Made by a program: the position numbers and the translations under genes
NCBI GenBank assembly: GCA_905221605.1
Contig: CAJNDS010000324.1
Span: 721,640-785,639, forward strand
Length of the DNA: 64,000 nt
Direction: 5' to 3'
Origin: Symbiodinium natans
Lineage: Eukaryota > Sar > Dinophyceae > Suessiales > Symbiodiniaceae
The notes under the pieces: generated by a model
The model's database searches: none
Told to the model about the DNA's origin: nothing
Seen by the model: only the letters and a program-made list of their open reading frames with translations
Shown here: piece by piece, positions 9,235 through 20,232 of the stretch
How the letters are laid out: every line of letters starts with the position of its first letter
Numbering within the stretch: the first letter of the stretch is position 1

Positions 9235-10499
9235 CTGCCATGAGCACGAAGATAAAAGTTAGTGGTGTCATCTTGGCTACGCACCAGTTGGCCGGACCAG
9301 CTACAGTTGGGGTTTTGCTAGATGGCTACTCTAGATTCTGAAGCAAGCACTTGAGTCTCACAGACCCAGCTCCAAACAGGCCCCCTAAACCCTAAACCCC
9401 AAACCCCAAACCCCAAACCCTAAACCCTAAACCCTAAACCCTAAACCCTAAACCCTAAACCCTAAACCCTAAACCCTGAACCCTGAACCCTGAACCCTGA
9501 CACCCATACAAGAGCCTACAGCGCTGAATCAGGAGTTGGCCCGCTGCTCCGCGGTTCTTTGCTTTGACAGGCCCGAGTACTGGTTCGGGGCTGAAGGGTG
9601 ACGAAATAGCATGGAAGGCTGTATCAAACCCTAAACCCTAAACCCTAAACCCTAAACCCTAAACCCTAAACCCTAAACCCTAAACCCTAAACTCTAAACT
9701 CTAAACTCTAAACCCTACCCTAAACTGGTTCGGGGCTGAAGGGTGACGAAATAGCATGGAAGGCTGTATCCCTAAACCCTAAACCCTAAACTCTACACCC
9801 TAAACCCTAAACCCTAAACCCTAAACCCTAAACCCTAAACCCTAAACCCTAAACCCTAAACCCTAAACCCTAAACCCTTCGTTTTGGCAGGGAGTGGTTG
9901 CCTGATGGTGGGTTATGCCATGCGTAAAGACTAGTAAAGACATGTGTACTTGGGGGCCAGGGTTAGTATGGGTTGAGTGCCTAGGGTTGGTGATTCGGGG
10001 TATCGTTGGGGCTTTCAAGTAGGGGTACCAATTTTGGGGGTTCCCATCAAGCAGATTTTCGTATTTCGGGTTCTGTTCGGCCTAAACAATAAACCCTAAA
10101 CCCTAAACCCTAAACCCTAAACCCTAAACCCTAAACCCCCAGGCTGGGCTCGAATTTGAGTTAGCTAACTAAACCCTAGATTTCATGGTTTAGGCGTTTA
10201 GGGTTTAGGGTGTAGGGGCTTTTTGTTCGCACATTTTGGGCTTCTGAGGCATTTAGCTTGGAGCTTCGGGCTGTGTAGTGTTCCGCCCTTGTGCTTTGAC
10301 GAGGTACACAGGAGGTTTAGGGTCTAGGGTTTCGGGTTTAGGGCTTATGGTTTAGGGTTTAGGGTTTAGGGTTTAGGTTTAGGGTTTAGGGTTTAGGGTT
10401 TAGGGTTTAGGGTTTAGGGTTTAGGGTTTAGGGTTTAGGGTTTAGGGTTTAGGGTTTAGGGACTCAAGGGTTTAGGGTCCCTAAATCCTCAACCCTAAG
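9235..10499. repeat. Dense telomere-like arrays with an internal 46-bp duplication
   Basis: CCCTAAA arrays at 9383-9500, 9630-9717, 9776-9878 and 10090-10137; TTTAGGG array at 10340-10460 with about sixteen units. The unique segment starting CTGGTTCGGGGCTGAAGGG occurs at 9580-9626 and again, unchanged, at 9726-9770, embedded between arrays both times. No gene is evident downstream of the MFS stop. Confidence 0.85.
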
Positions 10500-10595
10500 C
10501 TCCGCAGCAGGCACAAATTGCCGCAGTACGTAGTGACCCTCGATGAGGCAGGCTGCACAGTACCGGAGCTCGAAGTACCGGCTCTCAACCAACGG
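10500..10595 (+). CDS. Candidate exon, 32 codons, unknown product
   Basis: Bounded by CCCTAAG| on the left and |GTGTAGGG on the right, open in one frame with codons for LRSRHKLPQYVVTLDEAG and a remainder rich in Pro and Glu. The length is a multiple of three. A TTTAGGG array follows at 10600-10646. Non-repetitive composition and boundaries suggest an exon, but the parent gene is not identifiable. Confidence 0.35.
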
Positions 10596-12240
10596 GTGTA
10601 GGGTTTAGGGTTTAGGGTTTAGGGTTTAGGGTTTAGGGTTTAGGGTATGCCGCTTGTAAACCTGCATATATACTTGTTAGACCAACCTTACGTTTAACCC
10701 CTAAGCCCTAAACCCTAAACCCTAAACCGGGACATTCAAACGCCGAGCTCCAACACTGGAAGTGGCACTCCGAATCTCAGGATGCTTAGCGTTGTTTTTG
10801 TTGGCTGGGACTGAGACCCACAACCCTAAAACCTGCGGTTTAGGGTTTGGGCTTGGGGTGGGTTTAGGGCTTGAGTCCGCTACTACTCTAGGGTTTGGGT
10901 TCAAGGTTTAGGGCAGGACAACAGTTCGTCGCATTAGACTAGCATTGCAGAGCACGCGGCAACTGCCCGTTTCCGCTTAGTATACGTCCCCAGCCTCGCA
11001 CGCCAGCAGGAGTTTGATCCTGCCTGGAACCCTTGAAACCTGTCAGGGGCTTGGTGACGGAAGAACCCTGCGCGGAGGAAGTATTTGAAGCTAGTTTAGG
11101 CGTAAACCAGGTATTTTTGCTGCCTGACACGCTGTCGGGTGGGATAAACGTGCTAAATGGCCGTCCACACTCGGGCCACAGCTGCCTTTCGCATGTTACG
11201 AGCCTCTCGCGGCGCTAGTCTGCCTCCCAACCTTTACAGCTTCTGAGCCATGTCACAGTGAACCCTATAGACCCTAAACTCTAAACCCTAGCCCTAAACC
11301 CTAGCCCTAAACCCCAGCCCTAAACCCTAAACTCCAAGCCCTCCTCCCCCCCCCCAAAGGAAAGTCCAGCCAGGCCTCTCGCACCCTTCAGCTTTTCTGG
11401 GGTACGCGGCGCCTCTCTGAGGTCGGGGTGTGCATTGTAGGAGGTTTTAGGTTTTAGGGTTTGGGGGTTTTAGGGCTTTTAGGGGTTTCAGGAGGTTTTA
11501 GGGTTTAGGGTTCAGGGATTTTGGGGTTCAGGATTTAAGGTTTTAGGGTTTGGACCTGCAAAAGGTTTCAGGGTGTAGGGCTAAGGGTTCAGGATCTTAG
11601 GGTTTAGAGCTTTCGATTTAAGGCTTAGGGTTTCGGCAGGGTTTTTGGGTTAAGGGCTTTCGGGTCTAGGGGTTTTAGGGTTTAGGGTTTGGTGGTTAGG
11701 GTTTAGCGTTTAGGAGTTTAGTGCTTAGGATTTTAGGCTTTGGGATTTTAAGCTTTAGGGTTCTAGGGTTTAAGATGTTCGGGGTTTTAGGGTTCAAGCT
11801 TTAAGGGTTTGGGTTTTCGGGTTTGCGGGTTGCATCTCTTGGGGCTTCAGGATTTAGGGTTTTAGGAGTTTAGGGTTTTAGGGTTTTAGGGTTTTAGGGT
11901 TTTAGCGTTTCAGGATATAAGGGTTTTGGAATTTTCGGGTTTTAGTGTTGATTTCGTTTAGGGCTGTAGGGTTTTAGGGTTGTAGGGTTTTGGGTTTTTT
12001 GTATATTAAGGCTTCAGGGTTTCAGTCTTTTAGGGTTCTAGGGTTTTGGGGTTCTAGAGTTGTAGGGTTTTAGGGTTAGCTCCTAAACCCTAAGCCCTAA
12101 ACCCAAAGCCCTTAACCCTAAACCTTAAGCCCCCCAACCCCTCAACAGCCTAATTAGTTGGCCTTAAACCCTCACCCCCCCCCCCCCCCCATTTCCCACA
12201 TTCCCCCCTTAAACCCCTAAAAGCCCTAGAAGCCCGAAAC
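10596..12240. repeat. Telomere-like array, a unique island and a long degenerate block
   Basis: TTTAGGG array at 10600-10646. A unique island at 10920-11260 is open on the plus strand at 11033-11218 (GLVTEEPCAEEVFEASLG and onward), coding-like but unrecognised. The stretch 11440-12080 consists of TTTTAGGG-like units, mostly an 8-base form, heavily substituted. A poly-C run lies at 12177-12190. Confidence 0.65.
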
Positions 12241-12244
12241 CACA

Positions 12245-12345
12245 ACACGGCTGGGCACAGACTTTTCTGATGCGGTGTGCCGCTGCTCCAAGGACACAGT
12301 CCTTCACGGCCTTTTGCTGGCTGAAGGTCTTAACCGCTGGTCTTG
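12245..12345 (+). CDS. Candidate exon, unknown product
   Basis: A GC-rich island after degenerate CCCTAAA repeats is open for about 31 codons (RLGTDFSDAVCRCSKDTV and onward) and has an AG at GGGCACAG inside it. No domain is recognisable. Confidence 0.25.
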
Positions 12346-12359
12346 ATGGATCCATCACC

Positions 12360-12785
12360 TTTGCTCAAAGGCGGGCTCAAGGGGCGGCTTAAGGGGGAGC
12401 TTAAGGGGGGCTTAAAGGGGGGGCAAAGGGGCTTTGGAAAAGACCCTTTGAAGAGGCTTTAAAGGGGGCTTAAAGGGGGGGGCTCAAGGGACCTTAAGGG
12501 AGGGGCTTAAGGGGGGACTTAAGGGGGGCTTAAGGGGGCTTAAGGGGGGCTAAAGGGGGGGGCTTGAAGGGGGCTTAAAGGGGGGCTTAAGGGGGGCTTC
12601 AAGCGGGGCTTAAAGGGGCTTAAAGGGGGGCTTAAGGGGGGCTTAAAGGGGAGCTTAAAGGGGGGACTTCAAGGGGGCTTTGAAGGGGGCTTAAGTAAAG
12701 GGGTGGGGCTGAAAGGGGGACAGGGCTGTAGAGGCTCAAGGGGAAGGGCTTAAAGGGGCTGAAAAAAGGGGGGCTTAAGGGCGAC
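12360..12785. repeat. G-rich GGGGGGCTTAA minisatellite
   Basis: More than twenty imperfect copies of a 9-14 base unit built on GGGGGCTTAA, with the G tract varying from three to seven. The plus strand is strongly purine-rich. It may have grown from a GGGCTTA telomere variant of the kind seen at 17825-17970. Confidence 0.8.
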
Positions 12786-13300
12786 TCTAAACATTACTTT
12801 ATCTTTGAAGATGAGAGAAAAGGGATTTATTCTAAATTCCACCTCCCTCGAATCTTGTTTTGTTTTTTGGATTTCGTTCTTCGAAACTGGAGGAGTGAGA
12901 CTCTAACTTCCATTTGAAAAGAGAGAGAGAGAGGAATTTATTCTAAATTCCACCCCCCTCGAATCTTGTCATATGTATTTTTTTGGGATTTCATTATTCG
13001 AAACCAGAGAAGTGAGACTCTAAACATACATTTCCCTTTACGAAGCGAAAGAAGGGAATGTATTCTAAATTCCACCCCTCTCGAATCTTGTTTTACATTT
13101 TGTGTTTGTTTTTTGGATTTCATTCTTCGAAACCAGAGAAGTGACTCTAAACATTCATTTCCCTTTACGAAAAGAAAGAAGGGAATGTATTCTAAATTCC
13201 ACCTCCCTCGAATCGTGTTTTGTTTTTTGGGTTTCATTCTTCGAAACCAGAGAAGTGAGACTCTTTTAAAGGGGAGCTTAAGGGCAATTCCACCCCGCTC
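12786..13300. repeat. Satellite of about 110-127 bp, four to five copies
   Basis: The phrase CTAAATTCCACC...CTCGAATCTTG followed by GGATTTCATTCTTCGAAACC recurs with starts near 12849, 12959, 13082 and 13209. A half copy lies near 13290. Inside each unit CATTTCCCTTTACG and GAAGGGAATG form an inverted pair. Open frames through it are repeat translations. Confidence 0.8.
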
Positions 13301-13577
13301 GCTTCTTTTTTTGTTTTTGTGTTCATTACTCGAGTTTCAAGGAGCAGAGAGTTCAGAGCAGTGACGTGGCGCGGGGCCGAGAACCCCAGGTTTTTTTTCA
13401 GAGATGATTCATATGCTTCCACGCGAGCTTGCCCGGCAGAAAAAAGCGGGGGGGTTGGGGGGGCGCAGCCCCCATTTGCATAGCAGTGACGTGGCGCGGG
13501 GCACGTAAAACCTAAAGCATCCTTAAACCCTAAAACCTCCTTAAACCCTAAGCACTACACCCTGAAACCTTTAGCAG
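13301..13577. other. Unique spacer
   Basis: The 14-mer GCAGTGACGTGGCG occurs twice, at 13359 and 13484, so this segment carries a small duplication. No gene seen. Confidence 0.35.
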
Positions 13578-13654
13578 GTCGGCCTGCATGATCCCAGCGC
13601 CTCTGCCGACTTCCTTCCGCCCGCCCGCCTTGCAGCTTGGCGAAAGGCCTCTAG
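13578..13654 (+). CDS. Candidate exon, unknown product
   Basis: TTTAGCAG| acceptor, then an open frame starting VGLHDPSASADFLPPARL, then |GTGGTTTAGGG as donor. CCCTAAA-like sequence lies to the left and TTTAGGG to the right, the arrangement common to many islands here. Product unknown. Confidence 0.33.
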
Positions 13655-13852
13655 GTGGTTTAGGGATTGGGGTTTAGGGTTTAGGGCTAGGGTTTAGGGC
13701 TTGGGGTTTAGGGTTTGGGGTTTAGGGCTTGGGGTTTTGAGGGCTTTCGGGGCCTCGGGTGGCGTCTTTTGGGGCCCCTTTTGGGGGCCCTTTCCGGAGC
13801 CTTTTGCTTCACTTGGCTTCTCTTGGGTCCTGCTGAAAGCCAAAATGGAAAC

Positions 13853-13942
13853 ACTATATCCCCCTCGGATATTATTTTTTGTTTATATGAAACCCAAGAG
13901 GATATTATGAATACTTTTTTTAGGCTCTAAGCGGAGTATAGA
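13853..13942. mobile_element. Introner-like element, family X, copy 3
   Basis: The left end is ACTATATCCCCCTCGG and the right end CTAAGCGGAGTATAGA. The core (TTTGTTTATATGAAACCCAA, then GAGGATATTA) is the closest match in the window to the transporter intron at 7655-7758. I cannot tell whether it lies within a transcribed gene. Confidence 0.75.
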
Positions 13943-13954
13943 ACAACACACAAG

Positions 13955-14062
13955 GCCACTTCTCTGATAAATGGTCCTCTTTGGGGTCCTTGTTATACGG
14001 CGGGCCCTCGTATTTAGGGTGCCCCAAATTTGGGACCGCAATTTAGAGAACTGACCACATGG
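13955..14062. mobile_element. Palindromic element, family F
   Basis: The left end is GGCCACTTCTCTGATAAATG and the right end ends in TTTAGAGAACTGACCACATG, an imperfect inverted repeat. Relatives lie at 26300-26405, 44515-44605, 49338-49378 (half) and 61868-62040. Confidence 0.55.
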
Positions 14063-14365
14063 TTTTCTTCCAAGGTCTGCTGAAAACTACAAATATGTTT
14101 CAAATGGGTTGGGGGCCTCTGCGGCGCGGGGGGGGGGGGGAGTTGTTGTTGGGGGTCAAGTTGGCATCTGTGTCCCCAACACATGCAAGCCCGACGAAGA
14201 AACCTGAAAATCCCATAAACGCTAGACCTTCAAAACCCTTAACCCTGTCAGACCCCCCTAAGCCAGACCGCCCCATTCCAAACGCTAAACCCTCAACCCT
14301 AGACCCTTAACCCAAAAAAAACCTCAACCCTAGACCCTAAACCCGGATGTTCGGGGATGTTTTCC

Positions 14366-14486
14366 CCAACTCCTGGCGACCGCCGAGGCAGGGCTCATGG
14401 ACGCCGTTGCAAATCGGTTCACGTTCGTGTGCGAGGACCATCCTTGCCCAGACCCTTTGGGTGCATCCGAAAAGCAGAAGCCCCAA
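14366..14486 (+). CDS. Candidate exon, unknown product
   Basis: An open frame of about 40 codons including AGLMDAVANRFTFVCEDHPC, ending CCCCAA|GTAGGGCTTAGGG. The donor is the first base pairs of a telomere-like repeat. The left boundary is uncertain. The composition is clearly unlike the repeats. No recognised domain. Confidence 0.37.
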
Positions 14487-16021
14487 GTAGGGCTTAGGGT
14501 TTCGGGTTTAGAGTTTAGGGTTTTTGACCCTATACCACTCTTTGGCCTCTTGATTCATTCTTCGGAACCCTTAAAGGGAACTACTTTTTGGATCCTAGCA
14601 GGGGTCTGGGGCTTAGGGTTTTTGGGCTAGGAAGCCCTAATCCCCATCCAAAAACCCTGCAACCGTAAACCCTCTCCGTCTAAAGACACCTAGACGTGCA
14701 AAGGGCCCCACACCCTGCAGCCTCTCCCTTGGGGAAGGTCCCATTTAGGCTTTCATGGGGCTGGTTTGGGGCAGTTTAGGGTTTAGGTCCTTTCCTTTTT
14801 CCCAGGCCCTCAACCCCTCAACCCCAGCGAGCTGCTAAGCTTGACCCTAAACCTAGAAACCCTATATCCAACAGTACCCTATCAACCCTACGAACGCACC
14901 ATGTAGACCCTATAAACCACAAACTCGATAAACCCTCTCAACCCTAGAAGCCCTAGAACCCCTACAAACCCCAAACCCTAGAAACCCTAAACCCTGAACC
15001 CGAAACCCTAAACGTCTTAAACCCAGAAACACCCTATAAACTCTACTTGCTAAACTCTCGGCGCTTAACCCACACTAGAGTCCCCAACCTTCAAGATGGT
15101 GGGTTTAGGGTTTAGGGTTTAGGGTTTAGGGTTTAGGTTTTAGGATTTAGGGTTTCGGGCTTAGTGTAGAAACTTGGAAACCCAGCTGGCTGTTGGGGCT
15201 TTCAGCAGGCGTCGTGGGGGTTTCGGGGTCTAGGGTTTTGAGTACGACCTGGGTTTCGGCAGAGAAAAGACTGTATGTCCGAACGATATGAGCTTCAAAC
15301 CCTGCATGTGGGGGCTTCCGAAAGAATCGAAAAGTGGAGGTACACTGTGGGGGTCCCTTTAAGAGTAATTCCGTGATACTTCTAGTATACAAGGGGTACG
15401 TAGCACCATTTTGGGGAAATGGCCATTTCATTGATCCCGGCCAGTTGGGGTTCAACTCCGCACCACCAGTCATTGAGTTACTCTCGGAGCTGCCATGCAG
15501 GCAAGCCGTTGACCCCATAAACCCTACAAGGCCCAAGTAATTATCCTACAAACCCTGCAGGCCCCATAAACCCAAACCCTTCAAGCAGTCGGCGGGGCCT
15601 TGCGTGTCAGCTTGGTTAAACCTCATGACAAGCATCTTCATACAAACAAGCTCTTCCTTTTGCGCTCCTCAGAAACAAAATGAAATCGGATCATGTCCAG
15701 CCCGTTCAAGGTTCATCCGGACACCCATCCATCAAGCTCCAAACCCGAAACCTTAAACACAAAACCATTTCCCACGTTCATGTAGTCCACAAGGTAGTCG
15801 AAGCCGCTTGTGGAGGACGGTAGCGCGTTTCGCTGTGAGCTGCCCCTTCAGCCAAAGTGCCCGCGACTTGCAGGCGGGAAGCCCTAAACCCTAAAAACTG
15901 GACCTTAGATCGTGAACCCCGTCGGTTGGAGGCTGTTGTGCTTGCATCAGTGGTTTCGGACATTGGCCTGCGACCCCCGGTCCCGGAACCCTGATCCAAG
16001 CCTTTGTCAAGGGTTTAGGTT
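14487..16021. repeat. Degenerate telomere-like sequence with unique islands
   Basis: CCCTAAA-like variants at 14845-15020, often 8-9 bases long, and a TTTAGGG array at 15103-15150. Unique islands lie at 15175-15540 and 15600-15990. They contain open frames on both strands, none convincing. Confidence 0.5.
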
Positions 16022-16127
16022 GGCATGTTCCCCCTTATACTAACAGTCCTTAAAAAGGATTTATAGGATTATAATAGGGGGTACTATAGCCCCGATTAAG
16101 GACTGTTAGTATAAGGGGGAACATCCC
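16022..16127. mobile_element. MITE, family B, copy 1
   Basis: Near-perfect palindrome with arms of about 31 bp. The left arm starts GGCATGTTCCCCCTTATACT and the right arm is its complement, ending GGGGGAACATCCC. A loop of AT-rich sequence and a G5 tract separates them. Relatives at 51260-51356 and, degraded, 41770-41895. Confidence 0.85.
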
Positions 16128-16404
16128 AAGGGTTAGGGTTTAGGGGTTAGGGCTCTAGGATGACCAGACAGTTTGGAGCCTTTTGGTGTTTAGGGCTTCG
16201 GGGGAGTGTAGGGGAAACCAGTCGCAGAAAGATCCAGAACCCCAAGCCCTAACCTTATCTCTTAAGGTCTTAAGGGAGGGTTCAAGGGGGGTTATGTGAC
16301 CCAAGGTTACCTAAGACTCCCCACTACTCCCTAAGCTTCCCTCGGGTTCCCTAGGTACCTACCCCCCATGAAGCGCCCTCCCTTCCCAGACCCCTGGGAG
16401 GACC

Positions 16405-16555
16405 CAAAAAGTAGCACCCCCAAATAGTACCCTAAACTACCATTGCGTAAAATTCTTCGGAACCCTTAAGGGGATCAAAAAGTCGAACCCCCAAATAGTA
16501 CCCTAAACTACTATTGGGTAAAATTCTTAGGAGCCCTGAAGGGGATCTACTGGTT
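16405..16555. repeat. Tandem duplication of about 75 bp
   Basis: The phrase CCCCCAAATAGTACCCTAAA followed by a GTAAAATTCTT block and GGGGATC occurs twice back to back, with a few substitutions. It directly precedes the exon at 16568, which makes it a likely intron segment. Confidence 0.65.
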
Positions 16556-16567
16556 GGATCCTCCCAG

Positions 16568-16675
16568 TCTGGGTTACCCTGTAAGAAACCCGATGTTCCG
16601 CGAGGCATGCTGATGTCCCTGGCCACCTTCTGCCCCAGCAAAGAACTGGTGGAGACCATCACGAGCGACGTGCAA
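16568..16675 (+). CDS. Candidate exon, 36 codons, unknown product
   Basis: CCTCCCAG| acceptor and CAA|GTTAAG donor bound 36 in-frame codons that include GMLMSLATFCPSKELVETIT. The amphipathic pattern looks like real protein. If not spliced at the right, the frame reads on to a TGA at 16697. No family recognised. Confidence 0.42.
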
Positions 16676-17997
16676 GTTAAGCCGGCATGCTTCGGATGAG
16701 GGGTTCTGGGCCTAAGTAGAGTTTAGGGTTTAGGGTTTAGGGTTCAGGGTTAGTCTTTTGTCTTCAGGGTTCAGGGTTCAGGGTTTAGGGCTTGGGGTTC
16801 AGGGTTTGGGGTTCAGGGTTGTAGCTACTTTGGCACTTGCTAAACCAATCCCCTCCATGTAGCCAAACTCATAGGGTTTAGGGTTTAGGGTGTAAGCTTC
16901 AAACCCTGTTTGGGTGTATGTACCCCAGGTAGTTGTCACCCTAAACCCTAAACCCGAAACCCTAAACCCTAAACCCTAAACCCTAAGCCCTAATTAGCCC
17001 TAAACCCTAAACCCTAAACCCTATCAACCCAAGCTGAAGGTTTGGTGCGTGCAAACCGGGGCTGGCCGCCGACAGCCCTGCGACGAAGACGCAGAGGCCG
17101 AGAACCAGAAGGGTTAGTTTAGGGTTTACGGGTTAGGTGTTTTAGGTGTTTTAGGCGTTTAAGGGGTTTAATGGGTTTCAGGGGGTCGGGGTGGGGGTCA
17201 GTTCGGGCGGTTTAGGAATGTGGGTTTTGACTTTCGTTTTCGCCGTTTCGAAGAAACTGGGTCCCATGTGGCTTTGGCGATTCATGCTACCGGAAGCCCT
17301 AAGCCTACATCCTGCTAACCCTTCAATCCTACACCCCTTGTCCCAGAAATCTTGAAACTTGAACAGCTGGAGGACCTTGAATATCCGGGCCCCAGAACTG
17401 TAGGCATCCTAAACCCTAAGCCCTAAACCCTATATACCCTAGACTCTAAACGCCAAAATGGGCCCAAGCCTGCAGAACTTAAAGCCGCGAAGTGACCGGG
17501 ACATCTGAATCCAAGCAGCATACAAAAATGACAAGGTGTTCGGCTTGAAGAGCTTGGGGTTCAGGGTTCGGGGCTTCAGGGGTTTGGACCCTAAACCCTC
17601 AACCCTAAACCCTAAACCCTGGGTATACAACCAAAGTCTCAGCCATTGATTTGATTCGCCTGCATACTACTCGTGCCGGGCTCATGCAGTCCGCCAAGCT
17701 GCCTGTTAAACCAGTGGCACGCACTGCCAAAGCGTAAACCCTCAAACGCCCTTTTCCCGAAACCCTTACCCGCTTATAGCCCTTAAACCCCTCAAACCCC
17801 ATTGCACCCCTTAAAGCCCTGAAACCCTGGGTTTAGGGTTTAGGGCTTAGGGCTTAGGGGCTTAGGGCTTAGGGGCTTAGGGCTTAGGGGCTTAAGGGCT
17901 TTGGGCTTATAAGGCTTAGGGCTTAGGGGCTTAGGGGCTCAGGGGCTTAGGGGCTTAGGGCTTAAGGTTTAGGAGTCTAAGCTCTTATTGTAAATAG
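16676..17997. repeat. Telomere-like variants including a GGGCTTA array
   Basis: TTTAGGG at 16720-16745, CCCTAAA at 16938-17030, a GC-rich island at 17040-17110, degenerate repeats to 17830, and a distinctive GGGCTTA/GGGGCTTA array at 17830-17970. The latter has C in place of T in the heptamer and is homogeneous enough to look like local amplification of a variant unit. Confidence 0.6.
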
Positions 17998-18083
17998 GGT
18001 GACTGGGCGACCAACTTTGGTGGGCCGGAGGAGTGGCTGCACTTCTGCGATCTCATCTTCTGCCTGCTGGAGGAGGCTTTTGG
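17998..18083 (+). CDS. Candidate exon, unknown product
   Basis: AATAG|GGTGACTGG starts a frame reading GDWATNFGGPEEWLHFCDLI then FCLLEEAF, ended by GG|GTGCGTTTTC. The Trp/Phe-rich, well-structured sequence strongly suggests coding. It is flanked by a variant array on the left and a TTTAGGG array (18108-18175) on the right. Family unknown. Confidence 0.45.
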
Positions 18084-20081
18084 GTGCGTTTTCAACAGTT
18101 GCTTGTATAGGGTTTAGGGTTTAGGGTTTAGGGTTTAGGGTTTAGGGTTTAGGGTTTAGGGTTTAGGGTTTAGGGATATTCGGGTCAGAAATGCATCGTG
18201 CTCCACGCCAGAGGCTCCGTTTCTGCCAGAAAACCATACTAACCATACTGAATCCTGGTTTTGAATATACTAGCTACAAAGTTGTGGTCACGGGGGCTTC
18301 GAGCGTGCCTGTGTGATTTTGGCTGCTTGCAAGTGCCCTTATTCCCTTGTCTTGTTAGGAGCTTAAGCCCTAAAGCCTAAACGCGAAATCCGAAACCCTA
18401 AGCCCTAAACCCTACACCCTAAACCCTAAACCCTAAACCCTAAACCTTAAACCCTAAACCCTAAACCCTACACCCTAAACCGAAGCTGACGGCTTTGGTC
18501 TCTCCGGCGGCCAGGAAAGGTTTTGGAGTGCAGTATAAATTGACCCAGTAGGGGCCCTTCATTATGATGGAGCAGGGGGGGTTAGGGTTTAGGGTTTAGG
18601 GTTTAGGGTTTAGGGTTTAGGGGATTTGAAGGGAGGTCTCAAAAGGGAACCGCCAGAATAAGGGACCGAGAAGGGGCACTCGTTTTTTTTTGTTTTGGCT
18701 GTGGTATCTTCGTTGGGAACCCTCAGTGCAACTGAAGGGTTTCAGGCTTTAGGATTTAGGGAGCCCTAGATCCCTAACCCCCCCAAAAAAATCTCCCCAA
18801 GCCCCTCGACCTTGAACGCCATAAGCCAAAAACGAATGACCGCTTTTCCCCACTTTAGCGGCCTCGGGTTGAGTGCTGTCTAGACCCGGAACCCTAGGAT
18901 TCCACTGCATGCTTCCAAAAACACGGAAGATAACCTCATCACAACTCAACCGACCTGTGTTCCCTTTACGACGTGCTTACCTACTTGTGACTCGTCATGA
19001 TGATGAAATTCTCATGGTTGTAGTCATACTCTCGTCGTACAAACAGTAGATTATAGTCAAAGTGGAGATACTACGAATAGTCAACAACAGTCACCATGAA
19101 TGACCGGCAGCCTGCTCCGATGCAAAACCTTTGACCCCAAGCCTTGAACCAGGTTTAGGGTTTAGGGTTTAGGGTTTAGGGTTTAGGGTTTAGGGTTTAG
19201 GGTTTAGGGTTAGGCTTCAGGGCTTAAGGTTTACGAACCCCGAAGTTGCTGAAATCCTCAGGGGCTCTCTGACGGCAGCGCGAGCAACTCTCCGTGAGGC
19301 GCCCAGCTTTCCCCCAGAACCCTAAACCCTAAACCCTAAACCCTAAACCCTAAACCCTAAACCCTAAACCCGGCAACTTGCTAGAGGCTGTTTGGGGTTT
19401 GGAGTCTCGGGTTGCGGGTTTAGGTCTCAACCCGAAACCCTGAGCACAAAATTTTGGGTTTGTAAAACAGGTGGAGACAAACCCTAAACCCTAAACTCTA
19501 AATCCTAAACCCTGTCATAAGGGCCAAAGCTCCCAAGGCCGTGGAAGCGCCGCAAGGGAGCCACCGCGCCACTGGCCGAGGATGCCAATTTGGGGGGGGG
19601 GGGGGGGGGGGGGGGGTTCCGTGGGGGGTTTAGGGTTTCGGGTTTAGGGTTATTCATGTTTTAACTTTAAATATAAATATAAATATACATATAAATATAA
19701 GTGTAAGTGTAAATATAAATAAAGAAATACATAAATATAAATATAAATGTATATATATATATATTACATAGTGCGAAGTAAACCCTTGTAGAATGAAATC
19801 CAGATTTGTTTTGAAGAATCGAAGATCGAAAGTCCGGCCTCCTCCCAGAGAGATTGAATCAATCAGGGAGCGGTCAGCATTCAACAGTAACAGTAAAGCC
19901 CTGAAGTCTCAACCCCAAACGCGAAACTTCGGACCACATTGAAATAAGTAGATATAGATATAAACATAAATAAGTAAATAAATAAATATATATATATATA
20001 TATTTATCCACACATCTGCATACATCTTCGTACTTGGCTTCGAGCCCTTCTAGAGTCTAGAGTGTAGAGGGCTGCCTTCAG
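18084..20081. repeat. Telomere-like arrays, AT-rich microsatellites and a G30 run
   Basis: TTTAGGG arrays at 18108-18175, 18582-18622 and 19153-19215; CCCTAAA arrays at 18417-18480 and 19317-19370; a run of about 30 G at 19588-19617; AT-rich TAAATA microsatellites at 19660-19765 and 19945-20005. An island at 18484-18522 reads EADGFGLSGGQER in one frame, which resembles an ABC-transporter signature but is too short to call. Another island at 19263-19320 may be an exon. Confidence 0.65.
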
Positions 20082-20232
20082 GCAAAGCCCTACGTACCTC
20101 ATGACTATATACTTGGGCCCCAAAGTCGCTATACAAGAAGTATTTTAAGGGCCAAGTATTCCTATTTCTGTAGTCCCTATATAAGAAGTACTTTAAGGCC
20201 CAAGTATTCCTATTTCGGTACGTAGGCCCTTA
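20082..20232. mobile_element. Palindromic element, family C, copy 2 with internal duplication
   Basis: The outer arms are CCTACGTACC and GGTACGTAGG. The inner segment ACTTGGGCCCCAAAGTC is followed by two copies of a block ending AAGTATTCCTATTTC. It is related to the cleaner copy at 38098-38206. Confidence 0.6.

Noticed and set aside
12938-13364. Open frames of 99-132 codons on both strands
   Set aside because: They are repeat translations of the satellite of about 120 bp.
15147-15536. 129-codon reverse-strand frame
   Set aside because: It passes through TTTAGGG-like repeats and lacks any recognisable motif; evidence too thin to call.
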